From: Raffaelea ambrosiae
Taxonomy: Eukaryota; Ascomycota; Sordariomycetes; Ophiostomatales; Ophiostomataceae
Direction: 5' to 3'
Length of the DNA stretch: 64,000 nucleotides
Assembly: GCA_002778195.1 (NCBI GenBank)
Contig: PCDI01000005.1
Coordinates: forward strand, 2,495,954-2,559,953
A program made the position numbers and the translations under genes. Within the stretch, counting starts at the first letter, position 1. The number at the start of each line of letters is the position of its first letter. The notes beneath the pieces are model-generated. The model was given only the letters and a program-made list of their open reading frames with translations. It had not been told where the DNA came from and did no database searches. Below, piece after piece: positions 31,688 through 43,087 of this stretch.

Positions 31688-33193
31688 TTATATATATCTT
31701 GTCCAGAGGTTGTTTGTCTTGCACGCGGGATCATCACACCAGGTGATTTGGTAGGTTTTCTGGTCGCGCATGGCTGCCCATTGGGGATCCATACATTTCA
31801 TCCAGAGGCGCCGATTGCGGGGCTCCACCTCTCGACAGCAGCGTAGATACACGCGCAGATCCTTTCCCCTGATCCACGAGTATTTTGCAAAGCACTGTGG
31901 GCATTTGTACTCGTGGTAGGCGCTGAGGAAACCAGGGCGGTTGGCATCCGCAGGGGATACTGGCCGGGAGGTAGGCGGGTCAACGCCGTAGATGGCTTGC
32001 GGGTCTGTCATGAGAAATGTGCCCTTGTGCTCAGGATAGTTTTTCGAATAGCATCGACAACAATTCTCCGTGGACGTACCAGGGGCATGATAATGATACT
32101 GCCCGCCCGATTCCTCGTGGGTGTCGCCCTTCTGGTCGTCGGTCTTGTCACCCACCCTACGATCAAAGCATGCACACTGATCCGGTTCAAACGGAAGAAG
32201 GAGGCGTTCGTCGTGTTCATGCACGTGTGGACAGAAGCAGAGACCAGCCGTGGCCTGCTGTGACTTGACAAAATCGTGCAAATGTTGTTTGGAGACTGGG
32301 ATATTGGCATCGAGGTCAAATGCTGCAGTGTACCACACAAAATAGGCCCTGTCCTGACGATATTCGATAAAATGGCGACCTGTGGTGGGCGATTGGTTCT
32401 TTCGGTGCACCTTGTCGGGGCATTTGGTAATGTTGTCATGGAAATAGTAGCCGGACTTCTCCCTGTTCGTTGGGGTATTCAAACCCCAGATCGGCAATGC
32501 TGTGTGGGAACATAGACGGACCGTCCACATGTCAACCCAGCAAGAAAACACCATACAATCCCAGCAAGAAGGCTTTGGACACATGAACAGCGCGTGAGAG
32601 CGCCGGCAAGACATGCAGGCTTTTCGGACAAGTAAGTCCTCTAGTCGTTTCTGGAACCCCAGACTTTGACGGCGGTCGCGGCAACTGGCACACAGCTGCA
32701 GAATATCGTCTCGGCGCACAATGTCTCGCCACTCGTGTCGCCTGTTGACAAACTCCTGCGCCGTTCCGTGAATGGGCAAGAGAAGCCGTCCGTTGAAGAA
32801 TTTGGTGATAGCCTCCTGCCAAACCGGATCGTCGACAGGGAGGGGGCGGTTCATGTCAGCACTGGACACAATGCGAAGAAAGAGAGAGCAGGACTGCCGA
32901 AGAATGATTCGCGTCGGATAATCAACAAGGTCGCGAATCAGCATGAGAATCTCTTCCGGCATCCGATACAAGCGGCAGTTTTGCTGATTCTCGCGTCTCT
33001 TTTGGAGCCACGACGGAACCTGGCCGAGTTTAGCCTCCTCGTCGGGTGAGACCGTTCGAATGCTTTGAAATTGTGTCTCCTCCTTGGCATGAAAGAGGCC
33101 ATACAGGCGCGTCCAGAATGAGACTGGCTGTACCAGAGGCTTGGACAGTGGCTGGTCGGCCTTCTGGAGGCAAGGAATTCGGGCTGTAGACAT
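31688..33193 (-). CDS. F-box-like cysteine-rich protein
   Basis: A 501-residue frame runs from ATG 33193 to TAA 31688 without introns. An F-box-like segment begins near residue 78 (YRMPEEILMLIRDLV, then RIILRQSCSLFLRIVSS). Downstream are clustered cysteines: LCASCRDRR, CMSCRRSHALFMCPKPSCWDC, NCCRCYSKNY, YKCPQCFAKYSW and a late CDDPACK. The spacing suggests zinc-binding folds. Fungal proteins with this layout are often predicted SCF substrate receptors, which would recruit targets through the Cys-rich part, but no substrate can be inferred. The F-box match is weak at sequence level. No signal peptide or membrane segment is present. Confidence 0.72.
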   Translation of the reverse strand: MSTARIPCLQKADQPLSKPLVQPVSFWTRLYGLFHAKEETQFQSIRTVSPDEEAKLGQVPSWLQKRRENQQNCRLYRMPEEILMLIRDLVDYPTRIILRQSCSLFLRIVSSADMNRPLPVDDPVWQEAITKFFNGRLLLPIHGTAQEFVNRRHEWRDIVRRDDILQLCASCRDRRQSLGFQKRLEDLLVRKACMSCRRSHALFMCPKPSCWDCMVFSCWVDMWTVRLCSHTALPIWGLNTPTNREKSGYYFHDNITKCPDKVHRKNQSPTTGRHFIEYRQDRAYFVWYTAAFDLDANIPVSKQHLHDFVKSQQATAGLCFCPHVHEHDERLLLPFEPDQCACFDRRVGDKTDDQKGDTHEESGGQYHYHAPGTSTENCCRCYSKNYPEHKGTFLMTDPQAIYGVDPPTSRPVSPADANRPGFLSAYHEYKCPQCFAKYSWIRGKDLRVYLRCCREVEPRNRRLWMKCMDPQWAAMRDQKTYQITWCDDPACKTNNLWTRYI

Positions 33194-34483
33194 CTGAAGT
33201 TTTGAGTCTATGTTACCGACTTCACGACGAAACTCTTGTAGTTCAAATTATTGATTATTCTTCTTCCTATTTTTTTGCTTCATGGCGGTGTATTTGCGTT
33301 ATAAAGGTATGCTTCGATCGAAAAATATGACGAAGGGACAGTGTGTACTAACTATATTATAGCCGCATCGCATACCCGAGTATAATGGGCGTACTTCCAC
33401 CCTTCAATCCCCTCCAGATTAGTTCGTGAGGTCGATCACGATGCTGCTTCTATGGGTATCACGTGATGTAACACCAATCGGGGGGGCACGTGTTTCAAGG
33501 GCGTCAAAAGCAAACGAAATAGAAAAAACATGCTTTCAGATGCTACGAAGAGCAGTGGTGCGCGACACTCCTTTATTCTACACCGTACTGAACCATTTTC
33601 GTTCCGTTCCAGGCTGCACCCGCATTCCCGTGTGAAGACCGTCATGGGTTCGGAGAAGGAGATGCACAGCCACCAAAAAGGGACAGCAAAGCAGTGGCGG
33701 CTTTGTTCCGGTGGAAACACACTGAAAGGGCGGATAAAAATAACAACAGCCAAAGAAAAGAAAAGAAAAAACGGCACATGCAAGCGGCTGACGCGTAATG
33801 GAGTGAGGGAACCCCGGAAAAAAAAAACGGAGCTGCAAGCTCCATTCTGCAGGCTCTTTACGGTGAGGAATACGTGTATCCTCTCCGTAATCGTTCAGAG
33901 AGGGCTCCACCGTGCGATCTCCCCGTAAGTTGGTAGTGGGAGGGGATCTTTGTAGGCCCCCCCTTTCCCCTAAATGGATGAAACAAGGCAGATTGGTTTC
34001 CAGTGGGCAAAACGGGCACTAGGGGAGGGGGAAAGGCTAGCTCCACCAACGTATCCTACACAGCCTTCCGTCGCGTCCCCTCCTCCTGTGGTGTCCCTCC
34101 CTGCTGCTGCCCTGCCGATCCCAGGGAAGGAGGTTGGTTCAATACGGGAAAGAGGTGACGGCGCAGCCACACAAGCAACGAAAACAAGCCCGACCAGACC
34201 ACGCGGCCACATCAACACGTTTTTTTTTTATTATCGACTTTGGTCCTCCCGAGCTTGGCTTTTCTCTCTCTGTCCTCTAAGCTTCAATCTCTCTCTCTCT
34301 CTCTTTTTTCTGGCTTGTTCCTTCCTTCGTTTGTTCTCCGCTCTCTCTGCCAAGTTGAAACGACATCTCATAATCCCACGAGTTCACGATCTCACGATCC
34401 CACGATCCGATTTCAACGGTTCAACGGGTTCTTTGTTTTCTCCCACCTCGACCTGAATTTCTCGACACTCGCCTCCTCCCAGC
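33194..34483. other. Divergent intergenic region
   Basis: This 1.3-kb space separates the minus-strand F-box-like gene and the plus-strand M50B gene, so it must hold both promoters. The right end (34255-34480) is pyrimidine-rich, including a CT-dinucleotide run at about 34290-34304, consistent with the leader of the plus-strand gene. Confidence 0.55.
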
Positions 34484-35668
34484 ATGGCCCCCGTCGCCCA
34501 CAACCCCGTCGCGCCTGTCCTGCGCGCCGTCGCCCACTCCGATGCCCTCCGCAGCCTCATCGCCGCCGCCGGCCCGGCGCTGGCCCGTCGAGCTGCTGCT
34601 GAGCTGCAGTCCCGCGACAACAACAACAGCAACCACCTCCAGGCCCGCGGCCTCACCGTGAACCACACTCAGGCCGTCACCCTCGGCATCATCGGCGCCT
34701 ACATTGTCATCATCGCCCTGCTCTGGAACATCCCCTACGTCCGCTATGTCCTCTGGCCATTCAAGGTAAACACCTTTTTTTTTTCTTGGTCCTCGCTTCG
34801 CTCGTTTTGCGCCCGCTTTGGTTTTTTTCCTTGGTCCTCGCTTCGCTCGTTTTGCGCCCGCTTTGGGTTTTTTTTTTGTCCTCGCTCGCTGCGCTCACTC
34901 GATTTTCTTTCTTTCTTCCTCGCCCGCTCGTTCGCTCGTTTGCTGACTCTCTTTCTCTCCAGATGCTCGTCATCGCCTTCCACGAGTTCGGCCACGCCAT
35001 CACCGCCGTCCTCACCGGCGGCAAAGTTGTCTCCATCACCCTCGACCCCAACGAAGGCGGCGTCACCCAAATGAAGGGCGGCAAGTCCGCCCTGACCCTC
35101 CCCGCCGGCTACCTCGGCTCCTCCCTCGTCGGCGCCCTCCTCACCTTTTGCGGCTTCGACATCGTCGCCAGCAAGATCGCCAGCTTCGCTCTCGGCGGAT
35201 GCTTCCTCTTGACCCTCTGGTGGGGGAAGCGCGACTGGCTCACCATCGGCACCATCGTCGCCGCCGTCGGCCTGCTGGTCGCCTGCTGGTTTATTGACCA
35301 CGCAGAAGCCCTGCGATTTGTAGTGGTAAGCCCCCCCCCTCCCCCTTCTTCCTCTCCCTCTCTCATTCACTCGCTTCGCTCGTGAATCCGTTCGTTCGTT
35401 AACCGACCTCCAGCTCTTCATCGGCGTCATGTCCTCCCTCTACTCCGTCTGGGATATCTGCGACGACCTCATCCTCCGCAAAGTCAACAGCTCCGACGCC
35501 AGCGTCTTTGCCCAGCGCTACGGCGGCTCCTCCCAGTGCTGGGGCGTCCTCTGGTCCATCATCTCGCTGCTCTTCATGGTGTGTGGCATCCTCGCTGGCA
35601 TTGCCGCCTTCCCCCAGTCCTTTTCCGAGCAGGAGAAGGACGCCTCAAAGTTTGCGCCGACAATCTAG
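34484..35668 (+). CDS. M50B-like membrane metallopeptidase
   Basis: Three exons, 34484-34765, 34963-35325 and 35414-35668, are all phase 0 and give 299 residues. Introns are 197 nt and 88 nt with GTAAAC/GTAAGC donors and CCAG acceptors. After a disordered N-terminus a membrane helix spans about 64-84 (TLGIIGAYIVIIALLW). The second exon opens MLVIAFHEFGH: the HExxH zinc and catalytic motif (HEFGH, residues 101-105) lies at the edge of a helix. Further helices follow (LGSSLVGALLTFCGF, ASFALGGCFLLTLWW, IGTIVAAVGLLVACWF), then YSVWDICDDLILRK, which probably supplies the acidic zinc ligand, and a last helix (SIISLLFMVCGILAGIAAF). This fits the Peptidase_M50B family (PF13398). Substrate is unknown. 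The acidic-ligand assignment is inference. Confidence 0.9.
34785..34880. repeat. 45-bp tandem repeat in intron 1 of the M50B gene
   Basis: A unit beginning CTTGGTCCTCGCTTCGCTCG starts at 34785 and again at 34830, each ending in a T run. A partial third copy (GTCCTCGCTCGCTGCGCTCA) starts at about 34878. The array lies inside the 197-nt intron. Confidence 0.93.
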
Positions 35669-36166
35669 GACGGCATGAGAGATTGGGGAGGACAAGAGAA
35701 CTGGGGGAAGACCATAATGAAAAAGAAAAAAAAGGAAAAAGGCATTTGATACCCGGAGACGATGGAATGTTTTCTTTTTCTTTTTTGGTGCGTTTGTGGG
35801 CACTTGAAAGGGCGTGGATGCGGCGACGAAACTTGGCCAAACGCCATACTAACGAGCTTTTTTGTCCTACTTTCTGTGGATCGGATATTTCATGTTGCTG
35901 TTCTGTTTGGCCTCTTATTTTTGTTGTCATGGCGCTGGGGGTTCCTGGCGTTTTATCGGAGTGTATTTTTTCAGGGTTTTATTTTTTTTTTTGTTCCCTC
36001 TTTTACGCAGACCATGATATCAAAAAAAAGCAGATTTTTGTTGTCATTGTTCAATTAGGAACATCATCTATGATCCCCATGTTCGTTCTTCATAAAATAA
36101 AAGATTTCATCTTCATATTCTGACCTTTTTACGGGTGTTTTTTTTCTAGATTTGGTTTGTCTTCGC
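35669..36166. other. Convergent 3' intergenic region
   Basis: The M50B gene (plus) and S41 gene (minus) converge here. T-rich runs and AATAAAA near 36095 on the plus strand suit poly(A) signals. No gene. Confidence 0.6.
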
Positions 36167-38638
36167 CTACACAATCACCTTTTGGTTGAACTTGGCCTCA
36201 AAGGCGGCCTCATTGCCCGCAAACCGCTTCTCAATGGCCTTGAAGTCGTAGTGGCCCTTGTAAAAGTTGTCCGGGTTGCGCTTCCGGCCCCGCTCGATGC
36301 GGCTCGGGCTCGACCGCTTCTTGGTCGGGTACTCAATGCCGCCCGCCGCACACTCACCGCCGAGGAACGCCGCCTTGGCCGCCGCCTTCCACACGGCCGT
36401 CACGTCCGTCACCATGTCGGCCGTCCAGTACAGCCGGCACTCGGACTCCTCCACCACGAACTGCGCCGGCAGGCCGTCCTCGACGTTGTCGCGCAGAATC
36501 TGGTCGCGCGTGTTGAGCGCCGCCGTCGTCGCCCGGTTGATGGCCGTGCTGGTGTACTTGGACAGCGCCGCCTTTTGCTCGTCGTTCTCTGCATTCTCCA
36601 GCTCGTCCTGCGCCGTGCCGTAGACATACGAGTACGACAGCGTCTGGGCGCCCTTGATGCCGCCGACGCCCTGGATGGGCCCCTCGATGGGCCGGCCGCC
36701 AAACGCCACCGACTTGACGCCGCCCTGGATGCGCAGCATCTCCGACGCCAGCGTGCACGTGGAGGCGCAGAAGCCGTCGTAGACGATGACAATGTCCTCG
36801 GCGGCAAACGGCGCCGTCAGGTTGGCCAGCGAGCCGTAGCCGGCAAACTCAAAGCCCATGCCGTAGCTGGAATTGGTCGTCGTCAGGTTGTCGTCCAGGT
36901 TCCAGCGCATGAGCGCCGTGTACTCGGTGTCCTTGTAGATGTGCGCGCCAAACTTGTCCTCGAACGTCTCGAACGGCTGGTTCGTCAGGTTGTAGTCGTA
37001 GCGGTAGTTGAACCACCACTCCCAGTCGCCGACCAGCTCCGCGTTGTCGCTCGTGTAGGGGTCCAGGCCGGCCACCATGTCGCTGTTGATCTTGGCCATG
37101 GCCGAGAAGCCGTCGTTGAGCCGCCAGCGCGAGTAGCCGTCCTGCAGAATCTGCGGGAACAGCTGCCGGAAGAAGTCGTAGCCCAGCAGGATGTAGCCGC
37201 CGCCGTTGGCCTGGAAGTCAATCACCAGCTTCGTCTTGCCCGCGGCCGCCGCCTTTTGGTAGCACTCGTAGCTGACGGACTGGAACTCGTTCGAGTCCTC
37301 GTTCTCAAACGACAGCAGCGAGATCACTGCGACGTCCTCGTAGCCCTCGCCCTCCAAAAAGTAGCACGACACCACGGCGTCGGCCGTGCTGACAACCGGG
37401 ACCGGGTAGCCCGGCACCTGGCCGTCTGCGATCGTGTCCGAGCTGCTGCTGAACGTCTTGCCCGTGCAGAACTTCTGGTACATGGACTCGCCGTCCGTGA
37501 TGTTGGTCAGCGGCGCCTGCACGCTGGCGTAGTTCAAGAGGGTCACCTCGGAGCCGTTGGCAAAGCTGAACGTCGTGTTGGCACCCTGGTAGAAGAAGCG
37601 GATACGGCCACTGGTATTGAAGTAGCCCGAGCCGCCTCCGCCGCCAGACACGGCCATGGAGTAGAACAGGCTGTTGTAGGCGGCGTCGGCGTCCTGGTTG
37701 AACGAGGCCGAGAAGATCAGGTCCTCCAGGTAGCTGACGGCTTCCACGCCGTTGATGTGCGTCACCGTGGACGCCGTGCTCGGGTCGGCCACGACGTCGT
37801 CATACACCTTGATCTCGGGCAGAGAAGAGCCGTCGGGGGAAATCGACACTAGCCGGAGCGGGTGGTTGAAGAAGAAGGTCTTGGCCATCAGATCGGGGTA
37901 GTAGGCAAAGTGGCCGTCGTGGCCCGGAGCAAAGACCGTCCTGTACAGATCCTGCTGGAAGTCGTACTCGGATTCGTACTTGTCGTTCTGCAGATTGGAC
38001 TTGACCGCGTCCAGGGCCGCATACATGTCGTAGGCCGGGTAGAAGTAGTCGGCCGGCGGGTCGGCCTTGTAGGCCGGATCCGTCTGCCAGTCCAGGTAGG
38101 GCTCGATGCTCTCGACCATCTCAATGGCTTCCGCCTTGTGCAGAGGAACGGTCTTCAGGCAGTCATAGGCAATGCTTGCAGGGATCTGAGAGACAGCTGT
38201 TCGCGTGTTAGTAGCTGGTATGAGGCGGCAAACAAGAGAGTGCCCGGGTCCACCAAAGAGGAACTTACAGCTAGCAGACGCCTGGGCCCAGTAGCTGCTG
38301 GCAACAGCACACGCCTCCGTGGCCGTCGGCGTCGTGCTGGAGCTGGAGCTGGTGGTGGTGGCCGTGGCAATGCACGAGCAGGCGCTCGAGATGCGGTACG
38401 ACTCCGGGCCCACCTGGTTCGACACGCAGGCTGCAGCTGCGTAGGTCGGGATGGCCGTGGCCGGGAAGGACGTCGTGGCGGCCGTGTAAGTGGCACAGAA
38501 GGCCTCGGCCGACTGCAGACGGCCCGGGATGTTGGTGGCGCGCAGAGCACGCAGACAATTGTCTGCATTGCAGGCGAGCGCGTTGGCGCCGGCGGCCAGC
38601 AAGGCCGGAACGGCAGCTGCGAGGACAGCAGACTTCAT
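36167..38638 (-). CDS. Secreted S41-family (CPAF-like) serine peptidase
   Basis: Two exons, 38269-38638 and 36167-38196, are separated by a 72-nt intron (donor GTAAGT, branch CTACTAACAC, acceptor ACAG). The intron is divisible by three and has no stop, so an unspliced read-through is deceptive. The product is 799 residues. ATG 38638 starts a signal peptide (MKSAVLAAAVPALLAAGANA). A Cys-rich N-terminal region and a Thr/Ser linker (about 95-115) precede the peptidase. IVYDGFCASTCTLASEMLR holds the likely S41 nucleophile Ser in the usual G-x-S-type turn, with the downstream Glu. N-x-S/T sites are frequent. Fungal homologues of this type are annotated as peptidase S41 family proteins. Extracellular or secretory-pathway location is inferred; substrate is unknown. 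Confidence 0.88.
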   Translation of the reverse strand: MKSAVLAAAVPALLAAGANALACNADNCLRALRATNIPGRLQSAEAFCATYTAATTSFPATAIPTYAAAACVSNQVGPESYRISSACSCIATATTTSSSSSTTPTATEACAVASSYWAQASASCKFLFGGPGHSLVCRLIPATNTRTAVSQIPASIAYDCLKTVPLHKAEAIEMVESIEPYLDWQTDPAYKADPPADYFYPAYDMYAALDAVKSNLQNDKYESEYDFQQDLYRTVFAPGHDGHFAYYPDLMAKTFFFNHPLRLVSISPDGSSLPEIKVYDDVVADPSTASTVTHINGVEAVSYLEDLIFSASFNQDADAAYNSLFYSMAVSGGGGGSGYFNTSGRIRFFYQGANTTFSFANGSEVTLLNYASVQAPLTNITDGESMYQKFCTGKTFSSSSDTIADGQVPGYPVPVVSTADAVVSCYFLEGEGYEDVAVISLLSFENEDSNEFQSVSYECYQKAAAAGKTKLVIDFQANGGGYILLGYDFFRQLFPQILQDGYSRWRLNDGFSAMAKINSDMVAGLDPYTSDNAELVGDWEWWFNYRYDYNLTNQPFETFEDKFGAHIYKDTEYTALMRWNLDDNLTTTNSSYGMGFEFAGYGSLANLTAPFAAEDIVIVYDGFCASTCTLASEMLRIQGGVKSVAFGGRPIEGPIQGVGGIKGAQTLSYSYVYGTAQDELENAENDEQKAALSKYTSTAINRATTAALNTRDQILRDNVEDGLPAQFVVEESECRLYWTADMVTDVTAVWKAAAKAAFLGGECAAGGIEYPTKKRSSPSRIERGRKRNPDNFYKGHYDFKAIEKRFAGNEAAFEAKFNQKVIV

Positions 38639-41600
38639 GTTGTCTGTTCTGGCTTCAGCTGCACGAGGGCTGCCTGTATGCTGTCTCTTCTGGGGGTTCT
38701 TCTTCTCTATTACCACGTCTTCGGTTTCAAGGAAGACAACGCAGATCGGCACTGGGGAGAGGCCTCGAGAGCAGCAGCTCCCAGTCCATTGAGAGCGGGC
38801 CACCCATGCTTTTTATGTGTGACCATCGCCGATGGAAGGTCTTGGCAAGCTTGAAGGATAAGAAGAGAGGGGGGGGGGGCAGGGGCAGAGCTGTTATCGT
38901 GGCGTCAATGGGTTGAACGTCCTCGGCAAAGCTGTACGGTGCAGTGCGAGTAAGTGAGTTGACGTAGTAGCCTGGTCAGTTGGAGCTAGACGGCTGGGGG
39001 TGCGGTGGGGAGTGGCAGAGTCCAAGGAACCACCATGCGAGAGGTCCTAGCTAAGAGCAGGTCGCTAGACCGCAAGATGCATGGTAGGCATCGCCATTTT
39101 GGGGCAATGGCTCACACAAGAAGGAAGCCATCCCGTCGAGGAACTGAGTACCTCCTCCCTCTTTCGATGCCATCCCCGCTTGCTAGTTGGCGAGGCTTAG
39201 TGGCCGGCGGCTTCGTACACCGTAGGGCCCGAGAGGACGCATGGTTCCTTCTTGGGTCTTCTTGGCTCGTTTGTTTATCTGGCTGCCTCGTCTGACTGGG
39301 CGAGAGCTTGGGAGGTTCTGCCAGTCTGGGGCACAACCATTGCCAGGGTCTCTCCATTGGCCAGTCACAGCACGGACAGCACCGTCGAGCTTTCCGATAA
39401 CAGGGGCACGGATTATGAGTACAAGAGATATCGTAAAAAGCAGGTTAGAAAGAAAGTTGCTCCCGGAGACTGGAGCTAGTCAGGGGTGGCAGGCGGGTTG
39501 GGTTGGGCGTTGCATGAGGTGCTTGATTTAGATCGACTCGGTAACCTTCTCGAAACGGCAGGTGGTAGGTGTGCACCCCGAACGCCGCAGGGGCCGTGTG
39601 GGATGCTGGCAGCTGCAAAGGGAAGTCGCAGTTGAGGAACACGGGTGGTGAAGGTGGAAGAAGAGACACTACACCGTACTCCTCGTATGCACGGTGTAAA
39701 AGAGCCAACGCAAAAACCCAAGTCGGGCAATGTTGTCAACAGAGAGGCTCTGCTGCCGGGCAGTGGTGTCGCAAATTATCCAGCGCTTCAGGTGAGGCAC
39801 CAGCGCCTTTGGGAAGGAGCGGCCGGCTAGCCGTGCTTGCTGTTTTGGGTGCCAACCAGAACGGCAGCCCGTTTTTGTTTTTATTTTTCTCATCATGCAT
39901 GGTGTTACTACAACAAGTAGTTAATTTGCTCGTGCTCTCGCACCTTGGCCACGAGTACGCGTTCTGGCATGGTACCAAACTCTGGTTCTGGTTCGAGCTT
40001 GGACCCTGTCACACTGCCAATTTGAGTGATCAATCGCGTATGCCAATGGCGGCGACTGGCAGCTGCTATCTTGGGGGTCGAACGGCCTTACGAGGATAGC
40101 GGGACGAACTAACTAATGAAAATCACGAGACAGGCGAGGGCTTGTTTTTGTCGACCTTCTTGCTCGCGCTGGGAAAGAAGGTCCACCTGCGGGCTATTTT
40201 GGCTCACAGCTACCATGCACTGCCAGGAAACACTGTTCGGCAGTGAAAAGGCTCGAACAAGGTCGGGAAGACAGTGTTTCCGATCATCTTCCTACATTGT
40301 ATCTTACGAGATGCCTATTACCTGTAAGCTGTGCTCGTGTGAATGGTTCCGTCTGCCTGGTCTGTTGGATCCAGAAACCCAGAGACAGGGCAGCCGATCG
40401 GCAGGGGTGAGCCACAGTTCGAAGGACCCGGGAGATGGCTTCTTACTGTCGTGCCAGCATTCACCTCTTCTACAGCAGACAGTGTGATGGCGATATGGCT
40501 AACGTCTGTTGGTCTGTTTGTCGGGGTGTTAGAGGGGCGTTTCTTAGTGATCTCGTACTTTGTGGGTTGGTGGCCCCTCAGGTTAGCGACCGTTTAGGAA
40601 GGTTGTCAGTATCAAAAGTGGACAAACAAGACGACAAACGATAAGGTTCTTTCGGATTCCCACTCGTACGAGTACAGAGTGTGAAGAATAGGCGCCCCTT
40701 GTGTATTTGTTTGCTATTCGAGCTTCGAGTACGAATGGGTTGGAATGTTCGCTCTTGCGTCTCGATTGCATAGGCAAGAAATCCTCCACAGTCTTGCATG
40801 GCTGAACTACACGGAGAACGGGCATCATACCCGGGAACTCTTCCGCAAACCAGCAAAACGCGGAGGTCTGACTCTGCAGATATCGGTTCATCCAGCCAGA
40901 CATCCGCCGGAAACAACGACCTTTCACCCCGTCTTCAATAGTTTGCCAGCGGTCGCCCCGTTCGTGGCTTGCTTTTTTTTTTTTTTTTTTTTTTTTTGCT
41001 TGTTTTCCCAAAGACACCTGCTATTCTGAGGCTAGTAGCCTGCAGCAGCCGTGAGCATCTAGATGTGCTCCGTGCGTGTCTACTACTCGTAGACCCATGT
41101 ATGGTACGTCCCACATGGTCTCCTTCATGGCCTCACGCACAGCCATGGGAATGCCCTGTGCATGAAACCATCTCGTCTCGCACCATTGACGAACAACCTC
41201 GGCAAGACTTATTAGAATGCAACTCTTCCGGCAAGGAGACAAGAGACGGACCACCCTGGCTCAGGCATGCAGGATAAGTCGGGATGAAGGAATGCGGCCG
41301 ATTGCCCCGTAAGGATCTGAGATATTCCCAACTGAGCGGTCTCGGGCACGCGTTGGGTCTCGCCTTGACGACGACGATCCTTACCAGGCATGCGGCACTG
41401 AGGGAGAGCCACGTGAAACAGTCTTGCATATCGACCTCACAAGAATGACAGTAACTAATCGGGATGCATCTCGAGCTCGAAAATGAAGTCCAATGGCATG
41501 AATGTTCTTTTATATTTAAAATTCATCAAACCCACGTCCATACTTATTTTTTTTGGCTCCTGTCCATTTCTGTTTTGTACAGCTCAAATTTTAGGTTCAA

Positions 41601-41721
41601 TAAAAAACTCCTATTTTGCACCTTGTTTTTTTTTTCTTTGTTCCTCACTTTTCAGTATATCTTTTACATGCTCTTTTTTCGTTTTCTCTCCGCTTCCTGA
41701 CAGCACACACACACACCCTCT
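38639..41721. other. Intergenic space, 3.1 kb, no supportable gene
   Basis: Left part is the promoter of the S41 gene. A T25 run spans 40973-40997. Open frames lack motifs. Confidence 0.5.
40973..40997. repeat. T25 homopolymer
   Basis: An uninterrupted run of 25 T. No function is implied; it could be the trace of a retroposed poly(A) tail, but no element body or target-site duplication is evident. Confidence 0.9.
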
Positions 41722-43087
41722 CTACTGCGTCGCCCCGTTTTGTGCTGCCCTTCCGGGCAGGGCCGGCAGGTAGGACCTTGCCGTCCGGCGCGCCTGCTGC
41801 GCCAGCACCGCGTCCATCAGGACTAGCGCCGTCATGGCTTCGACAATGGGCACGGCCCGCGGCACGACGCACGGGTCGTGGCGGCCCTTGGCGGCCAGAA
41901 TGCCGACCGACTGGCCGTCGTAGGTGCTGGTCGTCTGCTCCTGGCCAATGGTGGCCGGCGGCTTGAAGCCGACGCGGAAGTAGATGGGCGCGCCGTTGGA
42001 GATGCCGCCCTGCACGCCGCCCGAGTGGTTCGTCTTGGTGGTGAGCCGCGAGCGGGTCGCCGCCTCGGCCGGCGCGCCGGTCGCCGGCGCCGCCGTGTTC
42101 TGCACAAAGGGGTCGTTGTGGAGGGAGCCCGGCATCTCGCAGCCGGCAAAGCCGGAGCCGATCTCAAAGCCCTTGGTGGCCGGGATGCTCAGCATGGCGT
42201 GGGCCAGCAGCGCCTCCAGCTTGTCGAAGCACGGCTCGCCCAGACCGGGCGGCGCATGGCGCACCACGCAGGTCACCGTGCCGCCGATGCTGTCGCTGCG
42301 GTCCTTGAACCCGGCAATGTACGCGCTCATCTTGGCGGCCGTCGCGGCGTCCGGGCACCGCACGGGCTCGAAGCTGTCGACCGTCTGGCGCGTGACCGAC
42401 GCCAGAAGCGCCTGCCGAGCCGCATCTTTGGTCTTGCCGTCTTCTCCTTCTTCTTCTTCCTCGTCCCGCCCAAACAGGTGGATCTTGCCGACGGACGACA
42501 CAAAGGCCACAATCTCGATGCCGTACGCCTCCCGCAGGTACTTCTCCGCAATGGCCCCTGCCGCCACGCGGCCAATGGTCTCGCGCGCGCTGCTGCGGCC
42601 GCCGCCGCTGCTGGCCTTGACGCCGTACTTTTCGAGGTAGGTCCAGTCGGCATGGCTCGGCCGCGGGTAGAGATCCGTGGTCGCGCCGCCGTAGTCCTTG
42701 GGCCGCTGGTCCTTGTTCATGACGCGCAGGCCGATGGGGGTGCCCAGGGTGATGCCGAACTCCGTGCCGGACTGGATCTCGACGGCGTCGGCCTCGTTGC
42801 GCGGCGTGGTGATGTCGGACTGGCCCGGCCGCCGCCGGGTCATCTGCGGCTGGATGTCGGCTTCGGTCAGTTGCATGCCCGGCGGGCAGCCGTCGACGAT
42901 GCAGCCGACCGAGCGGCAGTGGGACTCGCCATAGCTGTAGAGTGGTCAGCGTACATGGCTTGAAAATGGGAGAGCCGTCGAGTCACAAAACCCCCCAACA
43001 TCTCTTCGCAGATCTTCCCCCCCGAACATCAAAAGAGGTGCTTTGTGCTCACGTCGTCACCCGGAAATGCTCGCCAAACGTAGACAT
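41722..43087 (-). CDS. aro-2: Chorismate synthase
   Basis: Exon 1 (43053-43087) encodes MSTFGEHFRVT plus two bases. A 118-nt intron (donor GTGAGC, branch GCTGACC, acceptor TACAG) leads to exon 2 (41722-42934), which resumes with TYGESHCRSVGCIVDGCPPG. The product is 415 residues. Signatures include GESHC near the start, QMTRRRPGQSDITTPRNE, the SARETIGRVAAGAIAEKYL motif and NHSGGVQGGISNG. The enzyme converts EPSP to chorismate using reduced FMN, the last shikimate step; fungal enzymes carry intrinsic flavin reductase activity. An acidic insert (DEEEEEGEDGKTKD, about residue 170) lies in a loop where fungal enzymes vary. It shares a 454-bp divergent promoter region with the plus-strand Dsc3 gene. 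Confidence 0.97.

Noticed and set aside
36152..37852. 566-codon plus-strand open frame
   Set aside because: Antisense shadow of the S41 peptidase gene, with composition typical of a GC-rich reverse frame.
40973..40997. Poly(A) tail of a retroposed element
   Set aside because: No element body, reverse transcriptase remnant or target-site duplication next to the T25 run.
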